Below are positions 25,597 to 35,108 of a stretch of 64,000 nt of DNA, piece by piece (positions within the stretch are counted from its first letter, which is position 1; every line of letters starts with the position of its first letter). The DNA comes from Paenibacillus macerans (GTDB taxonomy: Bacteria > Bacillota > Bacilli > Paenibacillales > Paenibacillaceae). The stretch is taken from the NCBI RefSeq assembly GCF_900454495.1, contig NZ_UGSI01000001.1, positions 1,674,001 to 1,738,000 on the forward strand. Reading direction: 5' to 3'. The notes beneath the pieces are model-generated. The model was not told the DNA's origin, searched no databases, and saw nothing but the letters and a program-made list of their open reading frames with translations. The translations under genes were made by a program, and so were the position numbers.

Positions 25597-25913
25597 GCAA
25601 TATTGGAGTATGGGAAAATGCCGAACCGGGCGTGAAACGCTGCATTTTAAGAGCCGAGGACAGCCTGATGATGATGGAAGTGCATTTTGCCAAAGGGGCC
25701 GAAGGCTACGAGCATAGCCACCCCCACCAGCAAATGAGCTACTGCCTGCGCGGAAGCTTTATTTTCCGCATCGATGGCCGGGAATACTGCATCGGAGCCG
25801 GAGACACAATCAATATTCCCGGAAACGCGAAACATGGCGTCACCGCGCTGGAGGAAGACTCCGCCCTGCTGGACGTGTTTACGCCGATTCGCGAGGATTT
25901 GGTGAAGAAATAG
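25593..25913 (+). CDS. KdgF-like cupin protein
   Basis: 106 residues. The cupin core is clear: GYEHSHPHQQMSYCLRGSF (motif 1 with two His and a Gln) and GDTINIPGNAKHGV (motif 2 with His). This fits the KdgF family, which converts 4,5-unsaturated uronates released by lyases into linear keto-sugars. The ATG overlaps the lyase stop (ATGA) and has GGGAGGAG upstream. Pairing with a heparinase II/III-type lyase supports the role. The recombinase element begins directly after its stop, so later genes of the pathway may have been displaced. Confidence 0.8.
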   Translation: MSNIGVWENAEPGVKRCILRAEDSLMMMEVHFAKGAEGYEHSHPHQQMSYCLRGSFIFRIDGREYCIGAGDTINIPGNAKHGVTALEEDSALLDVFTPIREDLVKK

Positions 25914-25919
25914 AATTTT

Positions 25920-27654
25920 ATTGAACAAACAACAAAAATGACCCATACAAAGTGTGTTGTTCTCGGAATAGGAAGGCACTCTCCCCCTTTCACTTCGCAA
26001 GGACTTTTTTTGCTTATGCATCTTGCTTTGGATGCTGTTATGAAAGCCGGTTTTATAGACGAAGGTCAGTTTGTACGGCTCGGGACTTTCCTGATTGGAG
26101 TTCTCCCCAATAATCACTTTATCGACAATGCTTTCGAATACGTTTCGGTCGAATGCGGTCAGAACCTCATTTGTTTGAAGCACTTTGCGGAAATGCTCAA
26201 GCCGCTTTCCCAAATCAATTTCATCTTGTGCGGATTGCTCCAGTTGTTCCTTTTCTTCGAGCAGTTTAGTGAGCGAAGTATCGAGTTCCACATACTTCTG
26301 TTCGTAGGTAGCCCTATCTATTTTCTCATCCAGGCACAAATCAATCAGTCTGCAACGTTTTTGCTCCATGGCCTGAATGTCGCTGATAATTTTGTTCAAT
26401 CGCTTTTGATGATTCTGGTCGCTAAACACCGATTCCATTCTTTTCATAAGCTCGTCTAGCACGTCCGAATTATTGCGGCACACCATTTTGTATGATTCGA
26501 CAAAAGCACCTTCGATCAGCTTTTCCTCCAAGGCTTTACTGTGAGAGCAGTATTTCTTCCCCTTTTTCGTGGCTGTCACGCACTGCCAAATCACCTTCTT
26601 GTGGAGTGCCGCTGTGCCAGTTCCGTCGCGAGAGATTGCTTCCGCAGAAAGCACATTCCAACTTGCTGCTGAAAGCAAATTTTCTGCTGTACTTGTCCCG
26701 CTTGCCTATTGCGCCGCGGCGGCGATTTTCACCTCTTCGATGCAATATATCCTGCGCCTTCTCAAATACTTCCTCGCTGACAATCGGCTCATGATGATTT
26801 TTGACATAAAACTGATCTTCCTCGCCGTAATTGTCCAATCTTCTCTTGGAAATGGGATCGACGGTAAATGTCTTTCCTTGCAGCAAATCGCCTTTGTACT
26901 TCTCATTCTTTATGATACCAAGAACGGTTGTGTCCTGCCATTCGACTCTTCCGTATTTGGTCTTATGTCCCGCCTCAGTCAGTTCCTTAGCAATTACGTA
27001 AGCGCCGATCCCCGATGTATATCGTTCAAAAATATAGCGGACGATTTCGGCTTCTTCTTGATTAACGGTGATCTGTTTCGTATTCACATCGTAATCATAG
27101 CCCAGACAACTTTGGAAGCCCACCAGTTCACCGCGCTTCATTTTCATCTTCAACCCTTTTTTTACGTTGGCGGAGATGTTCTCCACTTCCTGCTGCGCTA
27201 CTGAGCTTAGAATGACGAGCAGCAATTCGCCGTCCATCGTCAGCGTATTGATATTCTCATCTTCAAAATGTACGGCGATGTTCTTTTCCTTCAACATTCG
27301 GACGTATTTCAACGTGTCCAGCGTATTTCTTGCAAATCTGGAGATAGACTTCGTGATGATCATATCAATTTTCCCATCCATACAATCGTTAATCATGCGT
27401 TGGAAATCCTCGCGCTTCGTTACCTGAGTACCGGTTATGGCTTCATCTGCATAAATATCAACCAGCACCCAGTCGCTTCGTTTGCTAACGAGATCGGTGT
27501 AATAGGCGACTTGCGACTTGTAGCTGCTCAATTGCTCCTCGGTGTCGGTACTTACGCGGGCATAAGGGGCGACGCGAAGGACATCCGATAACTTTCCGGC
27601 GTTGCGATCGGATATTTTCCTACTTGCTTTAATTACTTCTACTTCGAGAGCCAT
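25920..27654 (-). pseudogene. Large serine recombinase, frameshifted
   Basis: The N-terminal frame (start at 27654 with GGAGG 7 bases upstream) shows the resolvase catalytic domain (APYARVSTDTEEQLSSY with Ser, ITGTQVTKREDFQRMI, SISRFARNTLDTL), the recombinase domain and the zinc-ribbon start LECAFCGSNL. At about 26615 the frame breaks: the second frame continues HKKVIWQCV (the second zinc Cys) and then a coiled-coil region (KRLNKIISDIQAMEQKRC). One base has been lost. The second frame lacks a stop at the expected end and reads on antisense through the cupin gene. The enzyme is probably dead, fixing the element in place. Confidence 0.8.
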
Positions 27655-27725
27655 GGTGTTGTCCTCCATTCTTATTTACTTGCCATCAGTTTAATAAGAG
27701 ATGGGCGGACCGACAAATGTGCGAA

Positions 27726-27872
27726 TCAAGAAGTAAGGTCCGAAATGATGCCGTAATCCCGCATCGTTTTGTTCTTTATCAAATGAAATTCGTTTTCGGT
27801 AATCAAAGATAATGCCAGTAATTGTTTTATCATAGCGATTTGCATGCTGTACCGGATGAGTTTATGGTTCAT
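27726..27872 (-). CDS. Small SHOCT-like protein preceding the recombinase
   Basis: 48 residues from an ATG with GGGAGG 5 bases upstream; an earlier in-frame Met lies in a hairpin region and is unlikely. The sequence (LALSLITENEFHLIKNKTMRDYGI) resembles the short SHOCT-like proteins commonly encoded just before large serine recombinases in Bacillota elements. It is probably co-transcribed with the recombinase 70 bp downstream. Confidence 0.6.
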   Translation of the reverse strand: MNHKLIRYSMQIAMIKQLLALSLITENEFHLIKNKTMRDYGIISDLTS

Positions 27873-27903
27873 AAAAACCTCCCAATAATCCAGCAAAGCT
27901 GAA

Positions 27904-27950
27904 AAACAGAGATGCGCGACAAACATTACCGCTTGTGCGCATCTCTGTTT
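27904..27950. terminator. Perfect 14-bp inverted repeat (terminator-like)
   Basis: AAACAGAGATGCGC and its exact reverse complement are separated by 19 bp. On the minus strand the right arm runs into TTTTTC. It may end a lost upstream gene, attenuate the recombinase transcript, or mark an element boundary. Confidence 0.55.
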
Positions 27951-27980
27951 CCGCCTCTGTTTTGGTTGCTTCTCTTCCAT

Positions 27981-28599
27981 TAACCCTATCCGGCGGACAG
28001 TGGTTAGCCGTCCTCATAGGCTTCAAACCTCTTCCAGGATCGCTGCAAGCCGCCCCCATTGCGATGAGCTATGGCTGGACGAAAGTATCATTATCCCTCC
28101 GCATGGATCTTCGCCTTAAATGGAACCACCATTTATGGATTGCATGGGCAAAATCGCTCGCTTTCTGACGGTTCCGCTACAAGACATGCAAAAACAAGAA
28201 CCGGCAAAACGGTCGTGGCGCGCCCGCAATTTGGCTATCCTTCTAGGCCATGCGGGGAACGTACCGGATAAGATTGTATTCGGTTGTCAAAGTTCATTGA
28301 GAGGAACGGAACATGTCCCTCTATTATTCATTTCATTTTTAATGCAAAATCGGACCTTGCGAGTTGCTGTTGCCGATGGCTTATGGATCGCTACTCCCAG
28401 AATGGATGCAAAAAAGTCGCCAAAACTGCGATGGAGGTAATAGGTAGTGAATGAAGAGTTTGGTTGAGGATACAAGAGTTTAATGCTACCATTATATTGA
28501 TGCGTAAACGCAAGGTACTTCAGAATTATATTAACATGACTAAACTAGCTAACCTTGCTGCTGATAGCTCTTTTATCTTTGAACCAGAAGTTGAAGTCA
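27981..28599. other. Non-coding stretch between recombinase and ABC-3C operon
   Basis: Short frames exist on both strands but none has a family likeness or good ribosome site. A 25-codon frame starts at 28536 (MTKLANLAADSSF…) and ends at 28613 across the start of the next gene; it may be a leader or remnant. Base composition shifts here from GC-rich to AT-rich, marking the edge of the next accessory block. Confidence 0.4.
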
Positions 28600-29844
28600 G
28601 TGGGCAAAACTAAAAGAGATACACCAAAAGAAGAAGTTAAATTAGCTAACACACATGTTCCCGATAAAGTCTACGCCTATTCGTTACAAGTACGACACGC
28701 ATTATACGAACTTCAGAGTTGTTCATCTAACGATATAGTAAGTGTAGAGGTTCTTGAAGATGTGGCTGTTGAAAAATCCGATGGAACTGTAGATGCAATA
28801 CAGCTAAAAAGTGTTCTTTCAAACAACAATCCCATTTCGAATCGCGCGAAAGATCTATGGAAAACTCTTTATAATTGGTTGTTATCTGTAACAAATCATG
28901 AACTTGATGTTCACAACACAAAATTCATCCTTTTTGTAACAGCAGATAGAAAAGGATCAATTGCGAGCTCCTTTCAAGATGCAGATACATTAGAGAAAGC
29001 ACAAGCAGCTTGGGAATCTGCAAAACAAGAGTTTTATAAAGATACAGGGGAAGAAAAAGAACTTTCTGACGAGTATGCACTGTATATAAGAAGTTTTTTT
29101 AAACCTGGGAATAAATTATTTGCAAGTCAAATCATTCAAAAATTTTGTTTGAAAACTATACAAACAAACCATACAGCTCTTCTTTACGAAACATTCTGCG
29201 AAAGGGCTATGCTAGAAGAAGATTTAGGAGACATTTTATTTACGTATATGTTGGGATGGATTGATAAAAGATTATCGGAATTGGTTGAAAATAAACAACC
29301 GATGTGCATATCGTATCAAGAATACAGAACAGAACTTATTGCGATCAGACGTGAATATAACCAAAAACAAAGTCTAAAAGAATTAGCTCCAAGACCCACC
29401 GCGCAAGAAGTTCAGGAAGAGATGAATGCATTAAGAAGATATGTAGAACAATTAGACGTTGTGGAATGCGACTATACGGAAAAAATCGAAGCGATAAATG
29501 ACTATCTCCGGGCCTCTACTAACCGAACAATTTGGGCTAAGCGCGGGGACATCAGTGATGGAAATCTGACAAGCTATCAAGAAACACTAGTAAGAAAATG
29601 GGATACTAAAAGAAAAATTCTCTCTCTTCAGAATAAGCATCTGAACCTTTCACCTGAAGAATTGGGGAAGCTATTGTATCTTGAATGTAAGAATGATCCA
29701 GTTAATATTGATCATCTTTATGTGCCAGACTTTTTTACTGCCGGATGTTATCATGCCTTATCTGATGATGTGGAAATTGGCTGGCATCCAAATTATAAAG
29801 ATATTTTCATGCCAGGGAGTGGATTAAGTGTCCAACTTAAATAA
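28600..29844 (+). CDS. ABC-3C system effector with N-terminal REase-fold (DUF4297-like) domain
   Basis: About 414 residues. The N-terminal domain reads VYAYSLQVRHALYELQ…VSVEVLEDVAVEKSDGTVDAIQLKS: an Asp/Glu strand followed by an iQxK signature, as in PD-(D/E)xK nucleases of the Cap4/DUF4297 group. The C-terminal half (NDPVNIDHLYVPDFFTAGCYHALSDD…IGWHPNYKDIF) matches the C-terminal domain of effectors in three-component ABC (ABC-3C) systems. The start is uncertain: GTG 28600 gives a family-like N-terminus but weak ribosome site, and TTG 28555 is an alternative. It overlaps the middle-component gene by 17 bp. Predicted role: DNA cleavage when the ATPase senses infection. Confidence 0.75.
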   Translation: MGKTKRDTPKEEVKLANTHVPDKVYAYSLQVRHALYELQSCSSNDIVSVEVLEDVAVEKSDGTVDAIQLKSVLSNNNPISNRAKDLWKTLYNWLLSVTNHELDVHNTKFILFVTADRKGSIASSFQDADTLEKAQAAWESAKQEFYKDTGEEKELSDEYALYIRSFFKPGNKLFASQIIQKFCLKTIQTNHTALLYETFCERAMLEEDLGDILFTYMLGWIDKRLSELVENKQPMCISYQEYRTELIAIRREYNQKQSLKELAPRPTAQEVQEEMNALRRYVEQLDVVECDYTEKIEAINDYLRASTNRTIWAKRGDISDGNLTSYQETLVRKWDTKRKILSLQNKHLNLSPEELGKLLYLECKNDPVNIDHLYVPDFFTAGCYHALSDDVEIGWHPNYKDIFMPGSGLSVQLK

Positions 29845-30325
29845 GGAAATTCAAAACGTTCAGAATCCTGCATTCGGTGCATTTATTATATGGAACTTTG
29901 TAAGAGGCTATTATAGTAACAATAAATCCTTAGTCCCATTCCCTCTATTATTTATTGTTTTACCAGTAATATTTCGTGAAGATATCTCTGAATTGTTGTC
30001 TTCCACTAACAAGCCCTCGGGCCTACGAACCTTTGCTAATAAATTTCTTTCAACAAAAGTGCATAAAAATGATCTTGTATCAAATATTCATATAAGTGCA
30101 TCAAACATGAAAGAACTATCACTTCGGTCGATCCAAATAGCTCTCTACTCTTCCCTCATCGCATTAGATTATGAGGAAGCCCTGGCTTTTCCTTTTACAA
30201 CAACTGAACGAAAACAAGAACCTAAATCTATAGTTAAACTTGGAAAAGCTTCAGAAAAGTTGGGATTTTGGTGTTCCCAACTGACTCTTCATGAAATATC
30301 TCAAATACTAAAAGTGAGGTTTTAA
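29828..30325 (+). CDS. ABC-3C middle component
   Basis: 165 residues from a GTG with GGGAG 8 bases upstream, inside the end of the effector gene. The sequence NPAFGAFIIWNFVRGYY…PFPLLFIVLPVIF…TSGLRTFANKF-like and ALYSSLIALDYEEAL pattern is that of the ABC-3C middle component, a helical adaptor thought to link ATPase and effector. Two bases separate its stop from the ATPase start. Confidence 0.8.
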   Translation: MSNLNKEIQNVQNPAFGAFIIWNFVRGYYSNNKSLVPFPLLFIVLPVIFREDISELLSSTNKPSGLRTFANKFLSTKVHKNDLVSNIHISASNMKELSLRSIQIALYSSLIALDYEEALAFPFTTTERKQEPKSIVKLGKASEKLGFWCSQLTLHEISQILKVRF

Positions 30326-30327
30326 CA

Positions 30328-32301
30328 ATGGATTTCCAAATAAAAAAACTTATCCTCTGGTCAAGAGAACCTCAATTCAAACCAAAGGAGATTGAGTTTA
30401 AGACTAATTCTGTAAATATAATAACTGGTGCATCTCGAACTGGGAAATCTGCAATTATTCCGATCATTGATTATTGCTTAGCCTCGGATTCTTGTTACAT
30501 ACCTGTTAAAACAATCAGAAATGCTTGTAGTTGGTTTGGAATAGTCATTGAAGTCAATCAAAAACAAGTGCTTCTAGCAAGACAAGAACCTGGGCTACAG
30601 AAGTCTACTGATAATATGTACATCGCATCCGGTATTGAAGTAGAAATCCCTGATATCCCTATAAAAAATACGAATAGAGATTCAGTAAAAAAGTTTTTAG
30701 ATGAATTGTCATCTTTAACTTTCTTAGACATCGACGATGAGAATTCAAGCAACTACCTAGGTAGACCATCCTTTAGAGATTTAATGGCATTCTGCTTTCA
30801 ACCTCAGAATATTGTAGCAAATGCAAACACATTGTTTTATAAAGCGGATACTACAGAACATAGAACAAAGCTTATAAATATATTCCCATATATACTTGGT
30901 GCAGTTACCCCTGATATTCTTGCGAAACGACAAGAAATTAATAATCTAACTAGAGTACTTAAGCGCAAAGAAAAAGAATTATTAAAGCTCAAAGAGGTAT
31001 CCGAGAAATGGAAAACCGAAGTAAATGGCTGGCTTGCTATAGCACAAGAGTTTGGCCTTATTAAATTGGATGCATTGAATGACCTTTCGTTTGAGGAACA
31101 AATTGAGATGCTGACATTAATATCGGAGAAACGAGCATCGGATTCGAGCATTCTTAATAAAAATATTGAAGCTTCCTCTCAAGAAATTGTCGCATTAAGA
31201 AAGGAAGAAAGCGAGCTCTCTCTAAAACTCTCATCCTTAAAAAATCGTTATACAGAAATGCGTCAATTGATGAATAGTCTAGACGGGTATCGGGAATCTT
31301 TGACCATTCAGGTTGAACGCTTAAATATATCTAAATGGTTAAAAAGCCTGACAGAAGACAATGAAACCTGTCCAATATTCGGAACTAAGAATCATCCAAA
31401 AGAACAAATCGATAAATTTTACACCAATTTAATTAAACTTGAAGATGAAACGGGATTTACAAATAAAATCCCAGCAGCATTCGAGCGCGAATTTGATAAT
31501 GTAAAATCAGAAATCAGTATACTATCTGAGCAGATTACGGCTGTACAAAAAAGAATTAAATTGCAAAGTCAAATAAGAAATTCTGCCGAGCATGAAAAAT
31601 ATACTGTTGAAAATATCTCCAGATTTATAGGCCAAGTTCAATATGCAAACGAAACATTTAAATCATTAGGTACAGATAGTGAATTAATTCATGAGATAGA
31701 AACCATCAATAATACACTATCAAATTTAAGGGCACAGGTAAATGAAAGTGCAGTAATACAAAGGGTCAATTCAGCAATAAATAAAATTGGGGGCTATGCA
31801 ATAAGACTCTTGCCGTTGCTAGATTCAGAACGCCCAAATGATCCCATTCGGATTGATTATCAAAATTTAACTGTTGTTGTCAGTGGACAAGATGGGCGTG
31901 ACGATTACCTTTGGGAAATAGGCAGCGGTTCGAATTGGCTTGCTTATCACATCTCAGTGACACTCGCATTCCAATTATTTTTCAATCAACAAAGTCATTC
32001 ACCAGTACCGGGATTTATTGTTTATGACCAACCTAGCCAAGTTTATTTTCCTAAAAAAATAGCAGCCAGAGAAAATGAACAAGAATTAGATCCAAAGCTT
32101 GAAAATGACGAGGATAGGATTGCAGTCAAAAAAATCTTTGAAACAATGTCAGAAGCATTAAAAATATCTCAATCAAAATTCCAAATTATCGTATTAGAAC
32201 ATGCTGACAGCAGTATTTGGGGCGACATTCATAACGTTAATGAAGTTTGTGAATGGCGCGGCGACAATAATAAACTCATTCCTGAAGAATGGATTAAATA
32301 A
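30328..32301 (+). CDS. DUF3732-type ABC/SMC-like ATPase of the ABC-3C system
   Basis: 657 residues. Walker A is ITGASRTGKSAI (residues about 34-45). A long coiled-coil middle (residues about 200-480, KRKEKELLKLKEVSEKWK…) interrupts the head as in Rad50/SMC proteins. The signature-like EIGSGSNWLAYHIS and the Walker B-like GFIVYDQPSQVYFP follow, as in DUF3732 proteins. A Cys (ETCPIFG) sits near the coil tip. It likely senses DNA ends or replication intermediates and controls the nuclease effector. Confidence 0.88.
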   Translation: MDFQIKKLILWSREPQFKPKEIEFKTNSVNIITGASRTGKSAIIPIIDYCLASDSCYIPVKTIRNACSWFGIVIEVNQKQVLLARQEPGLQKSTDNMYIASGIEVEIPDIPIKNTNRDSVKKFLDELSSLTFLDIDDENSSNYLGRPSFRDLMAFCFQPQNIVANANTLFYKADTTEHRTKLINIFPYILGAVTPDILAKRQEINNLTRVLKRKEKELLKLKEVSEKWKTEVNGWLAIAQEFGLIKLDALNDLSFEEQIEMLTLISEKRASDSSILNKNIEASSQEIVALRKEESELSLKLSSLKNRYTEMRQLMNSLDGYRESLTIQVERLNISKWLKSLTEDNETCPIFGTKNHPKEQIDKFYTNLIKLEDETGFTNKIPAAFEREFDNVKSEISILSEQITAVQKRIKLQSQIRNSAEHEKYTVENISRFIGQVQYANETFKSLGTDSELIHEIETINNTLSNLRAQVNESAVIQRVNSAINKIGGYAIRLLPLLDSERPNDPIRIDYQNLTVVVSGQDGRDDYLWEIGSGSNWLAYHISVTLAFQLFFNQQSHSPVPGFIVYDQPSQVYFPKKIAARENEQELDPKLENDEDRIAVKKIFETMSEALKISQSKFQIIVLEHADSSIWGDIHNVNEVCEWRGDNNKLIPEEWIK

Positions 32302-32330
32302 AAAACATTGTAACAGAACGGGGTGGAGAT

Positions 32331-34877
32331 ATGTCTTTTGACTTTAGCCAATTTTTTAACAAAACAACTGGTCCTAGGGAACAACACCCGATAAAAATAT
32401 ATGATAACTTACCAAAAGGAAAGGTTAATGACCTCTGGCGAGGGCAGTACTTAGCACTTGAGGAAATACATCATGTATTAGATCAAGGAAAAAAGCATGT
32501 TGTTGTAATTCTTAATACTGGAGGCGGAAAAACGGTAATTGGACTCTTAGAAGGGCAATCAATTACTAATCGTTCTTTAGATAGAGTTTTTTACCTGTGT
32601 GGATCAAATCAACTTATTGTTCAAACGGCTCAGGCTGCAGAAAGACTGGGACTATCCGTAGCCACATATTTTAATAGAAATATGGTCAATGAGCTTGAAT
32701 TTAATACTGGCGAAATTCAATGTTTAACCAACTATCAAACCTTATTTAATGGGAAGAACACTCGTTTTAGGACAGATATTGAAGGGATAATTTTTGATGA
32801 TGCCCATGTTGCCTCCCACATTGTTAGGGAAAATTTCACTCTTCATCTTCCTGAATCAGAATTCCCTACAACCTACTCCACGTTGGTTGGACAAGTCAGA
32901 CAATATTTTGAGTCCATTCACCGGGGACCTGAATTCGATCAAGTAGTTACTTTTAAAGATGACCCAAGTGTTCTTTTTATTCCTCTTTTTGTTTGGAGGC
33001 AAGTAGTAAGTCGCGTTATTGAGTCACTTACAAATGAGGGTGTTACAACTAAAAGGATCTCTATGTTTGCTTGGGAACACTTACGAAATAATTTGGATCT
33101 ATGTGTAGCATTTCTAAGTTCAGATGGAATTGAGATATCGCCTTTCTTACCACCAGTTAATACTTTACCTTTTATGTCTTCATCAGTAACTAAAGTGTTC
33201 TTATCCGCTACTATGCAAAACAAACCTGAATTTGTTCGTACTTTTGGCTTCTTGCCTGATGCGTATATCGAGCCTAAAACAAGTGCAGGAGAATCTGAGC
33301 GTCTTATAGTGACTCCATATGTTAATCCTGGACTGAAAAATGGGATGTTTGATTACATCATTTTCTTATCACAATACTTCAAGATACTTATTATTCCTAA
33401 AAGCGAGCCCAGGGCTAAACGTTGGCGTGAGCATGAAATGACTTTTTCGTCAGATGATTTTACGTTGAAAGTGGAAGAATTCAAAAATGCACAAACAGGT
33501 ATATTAGTTGCCCCTGCTAGATTTGAAGGAATGGATTTCCCTGGAGACACATGTAGGTTTCTCGTTATTGATGGCCTCCCTTCTGGTACTGGTAATATGG
33601 AAAAGTTCTTATGGAACAATTTGGGGGAAAACAAATTTCTTCAAGGAACAGTTGCTTCTAGGTTAATTCAAGCAATGGGTAGGATTTCAAGAGGAAATGA
33701 TGATTTTGGTGTCGTTTTTCTACTTGGAGATGACATAGGCGATTGGATCACAAGAGGAAGCAATCGCAAAGTGATACCTCCATATACACGTGCTCAATTA
33801 GAACTGGGCGAGCAACTCACAAAGAGTATCTCCGACTTCCAGAGTTTGCACAAATTAGTTATGTCCGTTGTAGCCGTACCACGTGATCCCGGATGGACTT
33901 CTGTACACAGAGCAAGAATACAACCTCATTCTGTTGCAAACGAAAAGGCATCAGAAGATTCTGTGAGAGAACTTGAAGAACACAGTATACAAGTTGCATT
34001 TGCTGAACGAAAATTTATAGAACATTTATGGGATCGTGAATATCAACAAGCAGCACGCGCCTTGGAACAACATTTAGATCCTATTTTTAATCAAGACAAA
34101 GCACTTGCGGCTTGGCATGCACACTTGATAGGTTATGCTTACTTATTAGGTGGCAATACCTCCGCAGCCGAGAGATATTTTAATAGGTCTTCTAATGCTT
34201 ATCGAGTCCTGGGTCGAATTAATCCTGAATCAGTCACTACTTACGCACCTCCCGTAATATTTGGCGATTCGCAAGGAGAAAGAATCGCGAGTGTTCTCAG
34301 TGCGCGCGGTGACTTCAATTACGGATCTTTTAGTGAAATGCAGGATCGTCTATCTCCTCTTTTCACTGAAAAAAATACGACTAATCAATACGAAGAAGCT
34401 TTATCTTGGTTGGGGAGATATTTGGGCTTTGCATCAAACAGACCTGATTCAGAAACAGGGGGACGTGGCCCTGATATATTTTGGACTTCCCCAGAGGTTG
34501 ATATATTAATTGAAAGTAAAGAGGAGAAGAAAGATACTTCTTTTTACTCAAAAAGAGATGTTGGTCAAGCTCTAAATCATAGTGAATGGTATAAAGAAGA
34601 ATTCCCGAACTCTGCCCGAAATATTAAATTAATGATTGTCGGTCCCATAATACCGGCTCACCCAACAGCGAGTCCTGGAGAACAAATGCATATTTGGACA
34701 CCGTCAGAAATTTCTTCATTAGCCCATCGCATTTCATCTTTAGTGTTTGATGCTTATACAACAAGTGACAGTGCCACTTACACAGCTACATTAAATAAAC
34801 TGTTAGATGAAGCGGGATTGACATATGTGAAATTATATGAATCTCTTCCTACTCGTCCTATTCAGAGGGGGCAATAA
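32331..34877 (+). CDS. SF2 helicase with C-terminal REase-like nuclease domain
   Basis: 848 residues. Motif I NTGGGKTVIGLL (near residue 60), motif II FDDAH, motif III SATMQ, and LIQAMGRISRGNDD (motif VI) define an SF2 helicase. The segment ALAAWHAHLIGYAYLLGGNTSAAERYF looks like a TPR. Near residue 700, GRGPDIFW…DILIESKEEK has the D…ExK spacing of a PD-(D/E)xK nuclease. It starts 29 bp after the ATPase stop with GGTGGAG upstream, so it belongs to the operon. Standard ABC-3C sets have three genes, so this helicase-nuclease is an added fourth component or a partner system. Confidence 0.82.
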   Translation: MSFDFSQFFNKTTGPREQHPIKIYDNLPKGKVNDLWRGQYLALEEIHHVLDQGKKHVVVILNTGGGKTVIGLLEGQSITNRSLDRVFYLCGSNQLIVQTAQAAERLGLSVATYFNRNMVNELEFNTGEIQCLTNYQTLFNGKNTRFRTDIEGIIFDDAHVASHIVRENFTLHLPESEFPTTYSTLVGQVRQYFESIHRGPEFDQVVTFKDDPSVLFIPLFVWRQVVSRVIESLTNEGVTTKRISMFAWEHLRNNLDLCVAFLSSDGIEISPFLPPVNTLPFMSSSVTKVFLSATMQNKPEFVRTFGFLPDAYIEPKTSAGESERLIVTPYVNPGLKNGMFDYIIFLSQYFKILIIPKSEPRAKRWREHEMTFSSDDFTLKVEEFKNAQTGILVAPARFEGMDFPGDTCRFLVIDGLPSGTGNMEKFLWNNLGENKFLQGTVASRLIQAMGRISRGNDDFGVVFLLGDDIGDWITRGSNRKVIPPYTRAQLELGEQLTKSISDFQSLHKLVMSVVAVPRDPGWTSVHRARIQPHSVANEKASEDSVRELEEHSIQVAFAERKFIEHLWDREYQQAARALEQHLDPIFNQDKALAAWHAHLIGYAYLLGGNTSAAERYFNRSSNAYRVLGRINPESVTTYAPPVIFGDSQGERIASVLSARGDFNYGSFSEMQDRLSPLFTEKNTTNQYEEALSWLGRYLGFASNRPDSETGGRGPDIFWTSPEVDILIESKEEKKDTSFYSKRDVGQALNHSEWYKEEFPNSARNIKLMIVGPIIPAHPTASPGEQMHIWTPSEISSLAHRISSLVFDAYTTSDSATYTATLNKLLDEAGLTYVKLYESLPTRPIQRGQ

Positions 34878-34906
34878 AAAGACCGAGCAATAACATAAAT
34901 TGCTAC

Positions 34907-34936
34907 AAACAGGCAATCCTCAGGGAATGCCTGTTT
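34907..34936 (+). terminator. Rho-independent terminator of the ABC-3C/helicase operon
   Basis: AAACAGGCA-(12 nt)-TGCCTGTTT followed by GTTTC, 30 bp after the helicase stop. Confidence 0.8.
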
Positions 34937-35108
34937 GTTTCAACAACAATGGAAAATTTAATTTACTCTTTGTCGTGTTGTCTACTATTGAAATTTATTT
35001 GTGTTCAATTATAATCCCTCTTCGCCCAGAATATATTCTTGATTGTTCAAACAATCGAGTTGAATCTCTCAACCTAATGTTTTGTGTCTTTTCACTCTCT
35101 CGTTACCA

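Noticed and set aside
28120..28440. 106-codon plus-strand frame between the recombinase and ABC-3C operon
   Set aside because: No ribosome site, no recognisable domain and mixed composition; treated as non-coding.
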